From: an uncultured Clostridia bacterium
Lineage (GTDB): Bacteria > Bacillota > Clostridia > Christensenellales > Borkfalkiaceae
Direction: 5' to 3'
Length of the DNA: 64,000 nucleotides
Assembly: GCA_944354535.1 (NCBI GenBank)
Contig: CALVPY010000005.1
Coordinates: 1-64,000, forward strand
Shown here: piece by piece, positions 1 through 7,840 of the stretch
Layout of the letters: the number at the start of each line of letters is the position of its first letter
How positions within the stretch are numbered: position 1 is the first letter of the stretch
Translations under genes and position numbers: made by a program
Notes under the pieces: model-generated
Database searches by the model: none
Told to the model about the DNA's origin: nothing
Seen by the model: only the letters and a program-made list of their open reading frames with translations

Positions 1-692
1 CGCCCTTCATGATCCGTGCCGGCGGCGTTTCGGGCGTCATGAGCTTCGAAGAGATGGACGGCATGATGTATAAGAGCGAGGGCGAGGACCTCTACCTCAT
101 CGGCACGAGCGAGCATTCCATGATCGGCCGCTTCATGGGGCAGACCATCGACGAAAGCAAGCTCCCCTTGACGCTCACGAGCTATTCCCCCTGCTTCCGC
201 AAGGAAAAGGGCGCGCACGGCATCGAGGAGCGCGGCATCTACCGCATCCACCAATTCGAAAAGCAGGAGATGATCGTCATCTGCAAGCCGGAAGAGAGCG
301 CAGAGTGGTACGATAAAATGTGGCACTACACCGTGGAGCTCTTCGTCTCGATGGGCATCCCCGTGCGCACGCTCGAATGCTGCTCGGGCGATCTTGCCGA
401 CCTCAAATACCGCAGCGTGGACGTCGAGGCGTGGAGCCCCCGCCAGAAGAAGTACTTCGAAGTGGGCTCCTGCTCCAACCTCACCGACGCGCAGGCGCGC
501 CGCCTCAATATCCGCTACAAGAGCGGCAAGGGCACCGCTTTTGCACACACCCTCAACAACACCGTCGTTGCGCCCCCGCGTATGCTCATCGCCTTTGTCG
601 AGAACCACCTGCGCGCGGACGGCAGCGTCGAGATCCCCGAAGTCCTTTGGCCCTACATGGGCGGGACGAAAGAGATCGCGCCCAAGAAGTAA
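1..692 (+). CDS. serS: Seryl-tRNA synthetase, C-terminal part (5' end outside window)
   Basis: Charges tRNA-Ser with serine in the cytoplasm (class II aminoacyl-tRNA synthetase). Reading is open from the first base, so the N-terminal tRNA-binding arm lies upstream of the window. Visible class II signatures are motif 2 (FRKEKGAHGIEERGIYRIHQ, about residues 63-82 counted from the first ATG at 9) and motif 3 near the end (NNTVVAPPRMLIAFVENH). The serine-pocket region with TSEHSMIGRF is also present. The stop is followed 9 bases later by the exonuclease gene, so the two are probably co-transcribed. The ATG at 9 is internal, not the true start. Family assignment is secure. Confidence 0.95.
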   Translation, partial: PFMIRAGGVSGVMSFEEMDGMMYKSEGEDLYLIGTSEHSMIGRFMGQTIDESKLPLTLTSYSPCFRKEKGAHGIEERGIYRIHQFEKQEMIVICKPEESAEWYDKMWHYTVELFVSMGIPVRTLECCSGDLADLKYRSVDVEAWSPRQKKYFEVGSCSNLTDAQARRLNIRYKSGKGTAFAHTLNNTVVAPPRMLIAFVENHLRADGSVEIPEVLWPYMGGTKEIAPKK

Positions 693-701
693 GCTGTTTG
701 G

Positions 702-1658
702 ATGAAATACGTTTTTTTCGACATCGAATGCGCCTGCGTCTTCAAGAACACGGCGAAGATCTGCGCCTTCGGGTATGTGGTGACGGATGAAAACTTCAAC
801 GTCCTTCAAAAAGAGGACGTCCTCATCGACCCGAGGGGCAAATTCCACCTCACCGACCGCAAGGGGAGTGAGGGTCTCGTGCTCCCCTATAGGTACGAAG
901 ATTTCAAAAAGCATCCCGCATTCCCCGCCGAATACGCGCGCATCAAGGCGCTCCTTGAAGACAAGGAGGCGATCGTTCTGGGTCATGCGACCATGAACGA
1001 CGTCAACTATCTCAATTTAGAGACGCGCCGTTATCATCTTCCCTCCTTTGAATTTGATTTTTACGATACGCAGTTTTTCTATATGAACACGCGTTCGGAG
1101 TACAACCGCCAGGTGGGGCTCGGGGCGATGGCAGAGGAGCTGGGCGTCGACTTCGTGCCGCACCGCGCCGCCGACGATGCCTACGCCACCATGCGCGTGT
1201 GCCGCGTGCTCTGCGCCGAGGAAAAGACCGGCGTCATGGGGCTCGTGCGCCGCTACGGCATCCGCGCGGGCAGGCTCTCGGGACATCAGATCAGGCCGCT
1301 CACCTCGATGGGGCTCAAGGCGTACATCCGCGAGCGGGACGAAGCGCGCGAGCGCCACGCGAAGGCGCACGAAGAATTTTACCGCTTCGTCAACAAGAAG
1401 ATGCATCAGCGCCGCCCCGGAGGCGGGTCGCTCGAAGGCAAAGTGTTCTGCTTCGCGAAGGACATCGAGGACGACGTAGACATCTCCCGCCGTCTCGTTG
1501 CCGCCATCTACGATTCGGGCGGTAAGTACACCTCGCACCCCACCGAGTGCAACGTCTACATTGCCCGCGGCGAAGGGGGGCTGCGCTTTCAGAATGCGCT
1601 CACGGCGGGGGCGGCGTATATCCCGCTCGAGAGCCTCACGGGAGCGCTCGATATGTAA
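702..1658 (+). CDS. DEDDh 3'-5' exonuclease with C-terminal BRCT domain
   Basis: A 318-residue protein predicted to degrade single-stranded or primer-template nucleic acid from the 3' end. The N-terminal RNase T/DnaQ-like fold shows the acidic motif FDIE (D7, E9), a central GHATMNDVNYL segment and an HRAADDA segment that fits the DEDDh catalytic set. After a charged linker (about 205-235) comes a BRCT-like domain from about 243 to the end (LEGKVFCFA, then YDSGGKYTSHPTECNVYIA), as found in some polymerase III epsilon-like proteins and DNA ligases. It follows serS by 9 bases. The exact substrate is unknown; a repair role is an inference from the BRCT module. Confidence 0.8.
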   Translation: MKYVFFDIECACVFKNTAKICAFGYVVTDENFNVLQKEDVLIDPRGKFHLTDRKGSEGLVLPYRYEDFKKHPAFPAEYARIKALLEDKEAIVLGHATMNDVNYLNLETRRYHLPSFEFDFYDTQFFYMNTRSEYNRQVGLGAMAEELGVDFVPHRAADDAYATMRVCRVLCAEEKTGVMGLVRRYGIRAGRLSGHQIRPLTSMGLKAYIRERDEARERHAKAHEEFYRFVNKKMHQRRPGGGSLEGKVFCFAKDIEDDVDISRRLVAAIYDSGGKYTSHPTECNVYIARGEGGLRFQNALTAGAAYIPLESLTGALDM

Positions 1659-1662
1659 CTGC

Positions 1663-1690
1663 GGGCAGCCAAGCGGCTGCCCTTTTGTTT
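1663..1690 (+). terminator. Rho-independent terminator after exonuclease gene
   Basis: Perfect 8-bp stem GGGCAGCC/GGCTGCCC with loop AAGC, followed by TTTTGTTT. It lies only 27 bases before the next start codon, so rsmF probably has weak read-through or its own promoter. Confidence 0.8.
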
Positions 1691-1716
1691 GCGGCTGAAA
1701 GCCGCGGGAGGACGTC

Positions 1717-3045
1717 ATGGACCTGCCTAAGCCTTTTCTAAAGCGCATGGAAGGGGAACTTCAAGAGAAGTTCCCCGCCTTTGTGCGCTGCTATGAGGAG
1801 CCGCCCTTCAAGGGCGTGCGCGCCAATCTTCTGAAATGCTCGGCGGAAGAATTTTCCCGCCTTGCGCCCTTCCCGCTCGGGGAAAGCGTGCCGTGGGCGG
1901 AGGGCGGCTTTTATATCGGGGAAGAGCGCCCCGGGGCGTATCCCGAACACTTTGCGGGGCTATACTATTGTCAGGAGCCTTCTGCGATGTGCGCCGCGCC
2001 CCTCCTCAACGTGCAGCCCAAAGAGCGCGTTCTCGACCTTTGCGCCGCACCCGGGGGCAAGACGACGCAGCTCGCCGCCGCGATGGCGGGGGCGGGCGTG
2101 CTCATCGCCAACGAATATGTGTCCGGCCGCGCGAAAACACTCTCGCAGAACGTCGAGCGCATGGGCGTCAAAAACTGCGCCGTCGTCAGCGCCTCCGCGG
2201 AAGAACTTGCGGAAAGTTTGCCCGCGTTTTTTGATAAAGTGTTGGTGGACGCGCCTTGCTCGGGCGAGGGGATGTTCCGCAAAGACCAAGAAGCCATCGG
2301 GGAATGGAGCGAGGAAAATGTTGCCCGCTGCATTGCCCGCCAGCGGGATATTCTGGACGCGGCGGCGCTCCTCGTGCGGGCGGGCGGGCGGCTCGTGTAT
2401 TCGACCTGCACCTTCGCGCGCGGGGAGGACGAGGGGCAGGCAGAGGACTTCCTTGCCCGCCATCCCGAGTTTGCGCTGTTGGAGCAGCACCGCCTCATGC
2501 CGCACGAGGTGAAGGGGGAAGGGCACTTTGCCGCCCTCTTCGAAAAGCGCGGCGAGGACGAGGCTTGCAAGGCGCGCCCCTTCCCCGTGCGGCGGGACCG
2601 CGCCGCAGAGAAGGCGTGGAGAGAGTTTGCGGCAGACTTTTTTGCGTCTCCCCCCGAGGGGACGGTGACGGCGCTCCCCGACGGCAGGCTGTTCCTTTTG
2701 CCCGAAGGGCTGCCCGCGCTTTCGGGGCGCGTGCTGCGCGCGGGGGTGGAGCTCGGCGAGTACAACGGCAAGCGCTTCATGCCCGCCCACGCTCTTGTGA
2801 TGAGCGCAACGCGGGAAGAAGTCAGACGTTTCGTCGCTTTGGAGCGGGAGGACGCCGAACGCTATCTGCACGGCGAAGCGCTCGCGGGCGAACGGCTCGG
2901 GATGCCGATCGGCGGGGCGGGGATGCAGCAGGAGGGATGGTGCATGGTCGGGTACAAGGGCTATCCGTTGGGGCTCGGCAAGCTCGCGGGAGGGCAGCTC
3001 AAAAATCATCTGCCCAAAGCCCTCCGCGCCGCAAAGCTTTCCTGA
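1717..3045 (+). CDS. rsmF: 16S rRNA (cytosine-C5) methyltransferase, RsmF/NOP2-Sun family
   Basis: A 442-residue SAM-dependent enzyme that methylates C5 of a cytosine in 16S rRNA. The SAM-binding motif DLCAAPGGKT is at 107-116. The two catalytic cysteines of the family are visible: C181 in VDAPCSGEGMF, and C231 in YSTCTF. The C-terminal 150 residues form the RsmF-type RNA-binding region rather than a second catalytic domain. The start ATG has GGGAGG upstream. It stands alone between a terminator and a long palindromic terminator. YebU/RsmF is the best family fit; the exact target base is not proven. Confidence 0.88.
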   Translation: MDLPKPFLKRMEGELQEKFPAFVRCYEEPPFKGVRANLLKCSAEEFSRLAPFPLGESVPWAEGGFYIGEERPGAYPEHFAGLYYCQEPSAMCAAPLLNVQPKERVLDLCAAPGGKTTQLAAAMAGAGVLIANEYVSGRAKTLSQNVERMGVKNCAVVSASAEELAESLPAFFDKVLVDAPCSGEGMFRKDQEAIGEWSEENVARCIARQRDILDAAALLVRAGGRLVYSTCTFARGEDEGQAEDFLARHPEFALLEQHRLMPHEVKGEGHFAALFEKRGEDEACKARPFPVRRDRAAEKAWREFAADFFASPPEGTVTALPDGRLFLLPEGLPALSGRVLRAGVELGEYNGKRFMPAHALVMSATREEVRRFVALEREDAERYLHGEALAGERLGMPIGGAGMQQEGWCMVGYKGYPLGLGKLAGGQLKNHLPKALRAAKLS

Positions 3046-3055
3046 ACAAGACATT

Positions 3056-3104
3056 GCGCGGCGGGCGCCCCGATAAAGGGCGCCCGCCGCGCTTCTTTGT
3101 TTTG
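3056..3104 (+). terminator. Terminator of rsmF (15-bp GC-rich stem)
   Basis: Perfect inverted repeat GCGCGGCGGGCGCCC / GGGCGCCCGCCGCGC with loop CGATAAA, followed by a T-rich tail TTCTTTGTTTTG. Confidence 0.9.
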
Positions 3105-3159
3105 ATACCTTAATATAAAATATCAGGGCTCCCCCGAATAAGAAAAGAGGCTTGTACCA

Positions 3160-3198
3160 TAAAACAAGAGGCTCCCGAGCGGGAGCCTCTTCGTGTTT
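3160..3198. terminator. Bidirectional terminator at end of lipoprotein gene
   Basis: AGAGGCTCCC-GAGC-GGGAGCCTCT hairpin. On the minus strand it is followed by TTGTTTTA and serves the large lipoprotein gene; on the plus strand by TCGTGTTTT. Confidence 0.8.
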
Positions 3199-3205
3199 TC
3201 AGCCC

Positions 3206-6200
3206 TTAGTTGTTGTAAGGATCGTTCTCATCCTCGGGGACGGAAGGCTTTTCTTCCTTCTTTGCCGCGGACTTCTTCACCTGAGGGGGAAGGGGACGCA
3301 CGACGGGCGTGCTCTCTTTTTTGATGCGCTGCTTGCGGCTGCGCTTCTCGAGCTGCCGCCTCACGATGACGAGCACGATGACTGCCACGAGCACGATGGC
3401 AAGGACGCCGGAGGAGATGAGCAGCCAGACGTTCATATCCGAAGTGGTCTCCGTGGTATCCTCTTCTTCTTCGTCGTCGGCGGTGCCGAGGTCGTCCTCC
3501 TCCACTTCGACATCGGAAGCGGAATAGTCGAGGAAGAAGGTGTACGCAGGCGAGCCGGTCGCCTCACCCTTGCCGTCATCCCAGAAGAGGGAGACGAGCT
3601 GTTCTTCGTAAGAGGACTGCGTGTACGAACCGTAGGGATTCCCGAGCTCATCCTCGTCCTGCGAAGCGTCATAGCGGAGGTAGCTCGTCGCGTCGTAGAA
3701 GGTGAAGGTGTAGTAGAGGGCGATCGAGGGATCGGTGATGTTGTCGTCCTCGCCGATCTCGTTTGCATCCTTCACTGCGGCAAGCGCCTCGTCGCGGAGG
3801 GTCGCAAAGTCGCTCGACGTCTCGTTGGCGTAGTTGTCGAAGATGACGTAGCTGCCTGCGGGGTTGGGCGCGGAGCCGTCGCGCGAGCCGCTCCACACTT
3901 CGAGGCGGTAGTTCTTCGCTTCGCTGCCTGCATTGACATAGAAGCTTACCGTCACCCATTTGCCGTCCGTCTCGGCGCCGTCCACTTCGATGACTGCGGA
4001 GGGAAGCGTCGTGCTGCGGAAGTCGTAGCGGGTGATGGTCTCGCCGTTCACTTCGGTGGGCAGGCAGGTGACTTCGGTGGAGTAGGTATCCGTCTCGAGG
4101 TCGTAGTAGGCATAGGTCTTGCCGTCGTTCACATAGAAGGCGATGGTGCCGTCGCGGGTGACGTAGTTGCCCTCGTCGTCGGTATCGTAGTTGTAGAGGT
4201 TGGCATACAGCGTATCGTCGGAGCCGTCCGTACGGGTGTAGAGCCCGTTGTCGCCCAGCGTGAAGAGGACGTCGCTGTGACGGTCGAATTCGTCGGAGGA
4301 AGGATCGATGCGGCAGATATCGCCGTTGTCGTCATACCAATAGGTGACGGCGGGGGTATTCACCTTCATCGCGCCGCCGGACGTCTTGGAATCGGACGTA
4401 TCGGTGAGGAGGATGTACGCCTTGGCATTTGCGGAGAGGCGCACGCGCATGGAGATGCGCTGTGCGGAATTTGCCGAGACGGTGAGATCGTCCGTGATGA
4501 AGCCGTAGGAAGCTTCTTCGCCGTTTGCGATCACGAGCGGGCGGTTGGCGTTGCCGAAGAGGCCCGTCCACCACTCGTCGCCGTTTGTTGCGGCAGAGGT
4601 ATCGAGGATGCTCCTCCATGCCTCATCGGAAGCGTAGTAGTTATCCGCATATTCCGCATCGAGAAGGCCTGCATAGACCTGCTCGGGCTTGACGTTGGAG
4701 ACGCCGTCGGGATCGACCGCCAGGCTGCCGCCGAGGGTGCCCTTGAAGGAAGCGGGAAGAGCGGGGCGCTCTTCGATGTCCTTGCGTGCCGTGACGGAGA
4801 CGTCGTCAAAGGCGCTCGAATTCGCGGCCTTTCCCGTCAGGGAAACTTTCACCGCGCGCTCGCCCGTCGAGGCATAGCTGTATTCCGTGCGCGTCAGAGA
4901 CTTGGTCTCGAAGTTGGTGAAGGCCGCATAGCCGTCCGCATAGTCGTAGCGGTCGGAAGAGACGATGCTCGTGGGGCCGTAGGTGAATTCGATGTGGCAG
5001 GTCTTGTCCTCCTCCGTTTCGTTTTCGAGGAAGAAGAAGCACTGTACCCAGCCCGAATAGATGTCCTTGTTGTCGTCGTCGATGTCAACGGTGTCGACGG
5101 CGGTGGAGTCGAATGCGGTGAGCGAAGTGCGGTTCTCGCCGTCCACGAGGATGGCGTTCGCGCCCGTCAGCCCGTCTGCGATCTCGCTCGTCTTGACGAA
5201 GAAGGAGACGAGCATCTTCTCGCCCGCGGGAAGGGTGATGTCGTCCGACTTCGCGGTGTAAGCCGCGCCGTTCGCGGAGAGGAGCATCAGGATCTCGCCG
5301 TTTTCATCGAAGGGGTACTTGTCTTCGAGGTCGTTCTTGTGGACGTTCTGAAGGTAGCGGTTGGAGCTTGCCGCGATCTCCGCCATCGTCATGAGGGCGG
5401 TCACGTTCTCCTCGTCCTTGCCGAGGGAGGGGTGGATGCTCTCGGAGGTGTACGTCTTGCTGCCCGAAACTTCGCTCGTCAGATCGAAGGTCATGCCTTT
5501 GAGCAGCGCCGCGTCGGCTTCGAAGCCCGCATAGAGGTCGAGCGCGAAGGTGTCGCCCGTCACGGTGTCGGTATCGAAGATCTTCTCGTCCGCAAGGGAG
5601 TTGACCGTACACTTGTTCACGTCGTCCGTCACGGCCGCTTCATAGTCCGCCGAGGAGATGATCTCGCACGCGACGTCGTCGAAGAAGGCATAGCCGTTGA
5701 CGTGCTCATAGCGGTCGGAAGAGCTGCCCTGGCCGAGGCCGAGCACCACGGTGAAGGTGGTGGAGGCGAAGGTGCTCGCACGCACATACACGGTGTACTC
5801 CTTCCATTCGCCCTTCGTATTGATGTTCTTGATCTGCATCTGGTCGAGCGTCGTGCCGCCCACCGTGTTGGTGATGCCGATGTATGCGCCGCCGCGGCGG
5901 GTGACTTCCGTCTCGTTCTCCTCATCCGCATAATAATGGGTGAGGGCGTCCGTACGCACCCAGACGGAGACCTTTGCCGCCGTGCCCGCTTTAAGCGTGA
6001 TGGTCGTGCCGGAAGTATAGCGCTGCGCGGTACCGAGGACGTTCTCGCTCGTCCTCCTGTTGTGGATCATGAGGACGCTCGTGTCGCCGTTTTCGCGCTG
6101 GGCGGCGTCGTCATGGAGCGTAAGGCTTTCGCCGAGATCCTCTGCGAGGTATTCCACATCCTCGAAGTCGACGGAGTAGCTGTACTCGTCGAAGAGTTCC

Positions 6201-6712
6201 GCCGCTTCGGAGCCGCTGTCAAGGTCGTCGATCTCGTCCTCATAGATCTCGAGGAACTTGAGGCGGTCGTAGGCAGAGACGTTGTCGTCCTCCCAATGCT
6301 CCGCCGCTTCCTCGATGGAAGCGAAGGTGGTCACTTCCTCGTCGTCCTTCGTATAGGTCGAGAAGTTGTAGCCGCCCGTCTTCGTGAAGTACGACCAGTC
6401 CGCCGTATCGACGATGCCCGAGGCGGTGTCCGACGTGGGCGAACCTGCGCCGAACGTCCAATTGTTGGGCGAGTTGACGACGCCGTACTTTTCGATGACG
6501 TCCTCCACGTCCTTGTCGGAATAAAATTCGAAATTGCCGTTGCGGATGAGCTGGGTATCCGTCGCGGAGACGGTGGTATCGTCGTCATCCGTATCCTGCG
6601 TATCGTCCGTGCAGGCAGTGAGGATGCCCAAGGAGAGCGACGTCGCGACCGTGAGCGAGAGCACGGACAGGACGTATTTCCTCCAGGTTTCCTTGCGATT
6701 GTTTTTAGCCAT
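3206..6712 (-). CDS. Large surface lipoprotein with CBM-like repeats and C-terminal transmembrane anchor
   Basis: A 1168-residue secreted protein of unknown function. The signal peptide (residues 1-33) ends in a lipobox LTAC with Cys34 as predicted lipidation site. A low-complexity Asp/Thr linker follows. The body contains at least three similar jelly-roll or carbohydrate-binding-like segments; each has a WKEYTVYVRAS-type strand and ends in a GYAFFDDV/GYAAFTNF/YVIFDNY-type strand. An acidic Asp/Glu/Thr linker leads to a hydrophobic helix (about 1095-1117) and a 51-residue Lys-rich tail. Both a lipid anchor and a C-terminal transmembrane segment are unusual together. The start ATG has AAGGG 8 bases upstream. 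It is monocistronic, with its own promoter and terminator. Glycan binding is inference. Confidence 0.7.
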   Translation of the reverse strand: MAKNNRKETWRKYVLSVLSLTVATSLSLGILTACTDDTQDTDDDDTTVSATDTQLIRNGNFEFYSDKDVEDVIEKYGVVNSPNNWTFGAGSPTSDTASGIVDTADWSYFTKTGGYNFSTYTKDDEEVTTFASIEEAAEHWEDDNVSAYDRLKFLEIYEDEIDDLDSGSEAAELFDEYSYSVDFEDVEYLAEDLGESLTLHDDAAQRENGDTSVLMIHNRRTSENVLGTAQRYTSGTTITLKAGTAAKVSVWVRTDALTHYYADEENETEVTRRGGAYIGITNTVGGTTLDQMQIKNINTKGEWKEYTVYVRASTFASTTFTVVLGLGQGSSSDRYEHVNGYAFFDDVACEIISSADYEAAVTDDVNKCTVNSLADEKIFDTDTVTGDTFALDLYAGFEADAALLKGMTFDLTSEVSGSKTYTSESIHPSLGKDEENVTALMTMAEIAASSNRYLQNVHKNDLEDKYPFDENGEILMLLSANGAAYTAKSDDITLPAGEKMLVSFFVKTSEIADGLTGANAILVDGENRTSLTAFDSTAVDTVDIDDDNKDIYSGWVQCFFFLENETEEDKTCHIEFTYGPTSIVSSDRYDYADGYAAFTNFETKSLTRTEYSYASTGERAVKVSLTGKAANSSAFDDVSVTARKDIEERPALPASFKGTLGGSLAVDPDGVSNVKPEQVYAGLLDAEYADNYYASDEAWRSILDTSAATNGDEWWTGLFGNANRPLVIANGEEASYGFITDDLTVSANSAQRISMRVRLSANAKAYILLTDTSDSKTSGGAMKVNTPAVTYWYDDNGDICRIDPSSDEFDRHSDVLFTLGDNGLYTRTDGSDDTLYANLYNYDTDDEGNYVTRDGTIAFYVNDGKTYAYYDLETDTYSTEVTCLPTEVNGETITRYDFRSTTLPSAVIEVDGAETDGKWVTVSFYVNAGSEAKNYRLEVWSGSRDGSAPNPAGSYVIFDNYANETSSDFATLRDEALAAVKDANEIGEDDNITDPSIALYYTFTFYDATSYLRYDASQDEDELGNPYGSYTQSSYEEQLVSLFWDDGKGEATGSPAYTFFLDYSASDVEVEEDDLGTADDEEEEDTTETTSDMNVWLLISSGVLAIVLVAVIVLVIVRRQLEKRSRKQRIKKESTPVVRPLPPQVKKSAAKKEEKPSVPEDENDPYNN

Positions 6713-6790
6713 AAAACACCCTTTTTATTTGATCTCGGCTTTCCGAAGGGCAGACTGCGCCCCGCGTGAGCCAATTCTTGCAATAGCACT

Positions 6791-6819
6791 ATTTTACAAG
6801 AAAACGCGCCGAGAGGCAA
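6791..6819 (-). promoter_or_regulatory. Sigma-A-type promoter of the large lipoprotein gene
   Basis: On the minus strand TTGCCT, 17-base spacer, TAAAAT. It predicts a leader of about 70 bases before the ATG at 6712. Confidence 0.65.
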
Positions 6820-6916
6820 GCATTTCTGCATGAAAACCGCGAAAAAAAGGGTAATTTTTTTTGAAGGCGGGCAAACTGAGAAAAAACGGGCGCGAACGCC
6901 CGCGGGAGGAGGAAAA

Positions 6917-7276
6917 ATGCAGAAAATAAGCAAAAAAGCATATCTTGCGGGGGGAGCCGCAGTGGGAGCAGTCAACGGGCTTTTGGGCGGCGGAGGGGGG
7001 ATGCTCGCCGTGCCCGTCCTGGAGAGGGCGGGGCTCAAAGAAAAGAACGCCCATGCGACGGCGATCGCCGTCATCGCGCCCGCGTCCCTTCTGAGCGGCG
7101 CCGTCTATCTCCTGGAAGGACTGGTGCCGGCGGGGCTTTGGGTGCCCGTCCTGTTGGGGGTGCTGCTCGGCGGGGCGCTGGGCGCCCGTCTTCTGAACGT
7201 GCTGCCCCTGAAGGCCGTCTCCCTTCTCTTCGAACTCGTCATGCTGGCTGCCGGCATAAAGCTCTTGCTGCCGTGA
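6917..7276 (+). CDS. TSUP (TauE/SafE) exporter, half-size subunit A
   Basis: A 119-residue hydrophobic protein with the glycine-rich hallmark NGLLGGGGGMLAVPVL at about residues 17-32 and 3-4 predicted membrane helices. The TauE/SafE/TSUP family normally has about 250 residues made of two inverted halves that transport organosulfur or sulfite-type anions. Here it is half length. The start ATG was chosen because GGGAGGAGG lies just upstream and the longer reading has no ribosome binding site. The stop overlaps the GTG of the next gene (GTGA), so the pair is translationally coupled and probably forms one transporter. The substrate is unknown. Confidence 0.75.
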   Translation: MQKISKKAYLAGGAAVGAVNGLLGGGGGMLAVPVLERAGLKEKNAHATAIAVIAPASLLSGAVYLLEGLVPAGLWVPVLLGVLLGGALGARLLNVLPLKAVSLLFELVMLAAGIKLLLP

Positions 7277-7671
7277 GCTTCTATCTGTTTTTCCTCTGCG
7301 GGCTCGCGGGCGGGATCCTGGGCGGCATGGGGATGGGCGGCGGGACGGCGCTCATCCCCCTTCTGACGCTGCTTTTGGGCGTTCCGCAGACGGCGGCGCA
7401 GGGCGCCAACCTCATCTCTTTCTTTCCCATGGCGGCGCTGGCGCTTACGATGCACGCAAAGAGCGGGCTGCTCAAAAAGGAGGGGCTGCTCTGCCTCATC
7501 CTGCCCGCGCTCGTGCTCTCCGTGTCGGGGGCGCTGCTCGCGGCGAGGCTTCCGGGGATGCTCCTCCGCCGCGCCTTCGGAGCCTTTTTGATCGCGCTTT
7601 CGGCGGCAAAACTGCTTTCGGAAGGCGGGAAGGGGCGCGGAAGAGGTGAAAAACGCCAAAAAACTTGGTGA
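7273..7671 (+). CDS. TSUP (TauE/SafE) exporter, half-size subunit B
   Basis: A 132-residue membrane protein. It begins at a GTG overlapping the stop of the preceding half and shows the same signature, GGILGGMGMGGGTALIPLL, near its N terminus. It matches the other half of a TSUP transporter. The C terminus ends in a basic tail (GKGRGRGEKRQK). The four-base overlap argues for a designed two-subunit transporter rather than a broken gene, since each half begins at its own domain start. No metabolic neighbour indicates the substrate. Confidence 0.7.
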   Translation: MSFYLFFLCGLAGGILGGMGMGGGTALIPLLTLLLGVPQTAAQGANLISFFPMAALALTMHAKSGLLKKEGLLCLILPALVLSVSGALLAARLPGMLLRRAFGAFLIALSAAKLLSEGGKGRGRGEKRQKTW

Positions 7672-7698
7672 AAAGGAAAAATATTTTCCAAAAGGGTA

Positions 7699-7727
7699 TG
7701 GACAAATCGCGCCGCGTGTGTTAAAAT
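7699..7727 (+). promoter_or_regulatory. Promoter of ppx-maf-mreB-like operon
   Basis: TGGACA, 17-base spacer, TAAAAT. The following leader of about 105 bases contains an imperfect CCGTGC-GGG/CCC-TGCACGG hairpin of unknown role. Confidence 0.6.
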
Positions 7728-7840
7728 GGGCACAGTAAGATTTGGAATAAGAATGGGTCGAATTTTATATTCCGTCGTAGTCCGTGCGGGAATGCCCTGC
7801 ACGGCGCTCTTACGATTTTACATGGAAAGGACGGAACCAA

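Noticed and set aside
1017..1748. 243-codon minus-strand frame opposite the exonuclease gene
   Set aside because: Antisense shadow without start signals; the plus strand encodes exonuclease and BRCT motifs.
3152..6769. 1205-codon open frame on the plus strand across the whole large lipoprotein gene
   Set aside because: It is an antisense shadow caused by GC-rich codons of the minus-strand gene. The minus-strand product has a signal peptide, lipobox, membrane anchor, promoter and terminator; the plus frame has a biased, fold-less composition and no ribosome binding site.
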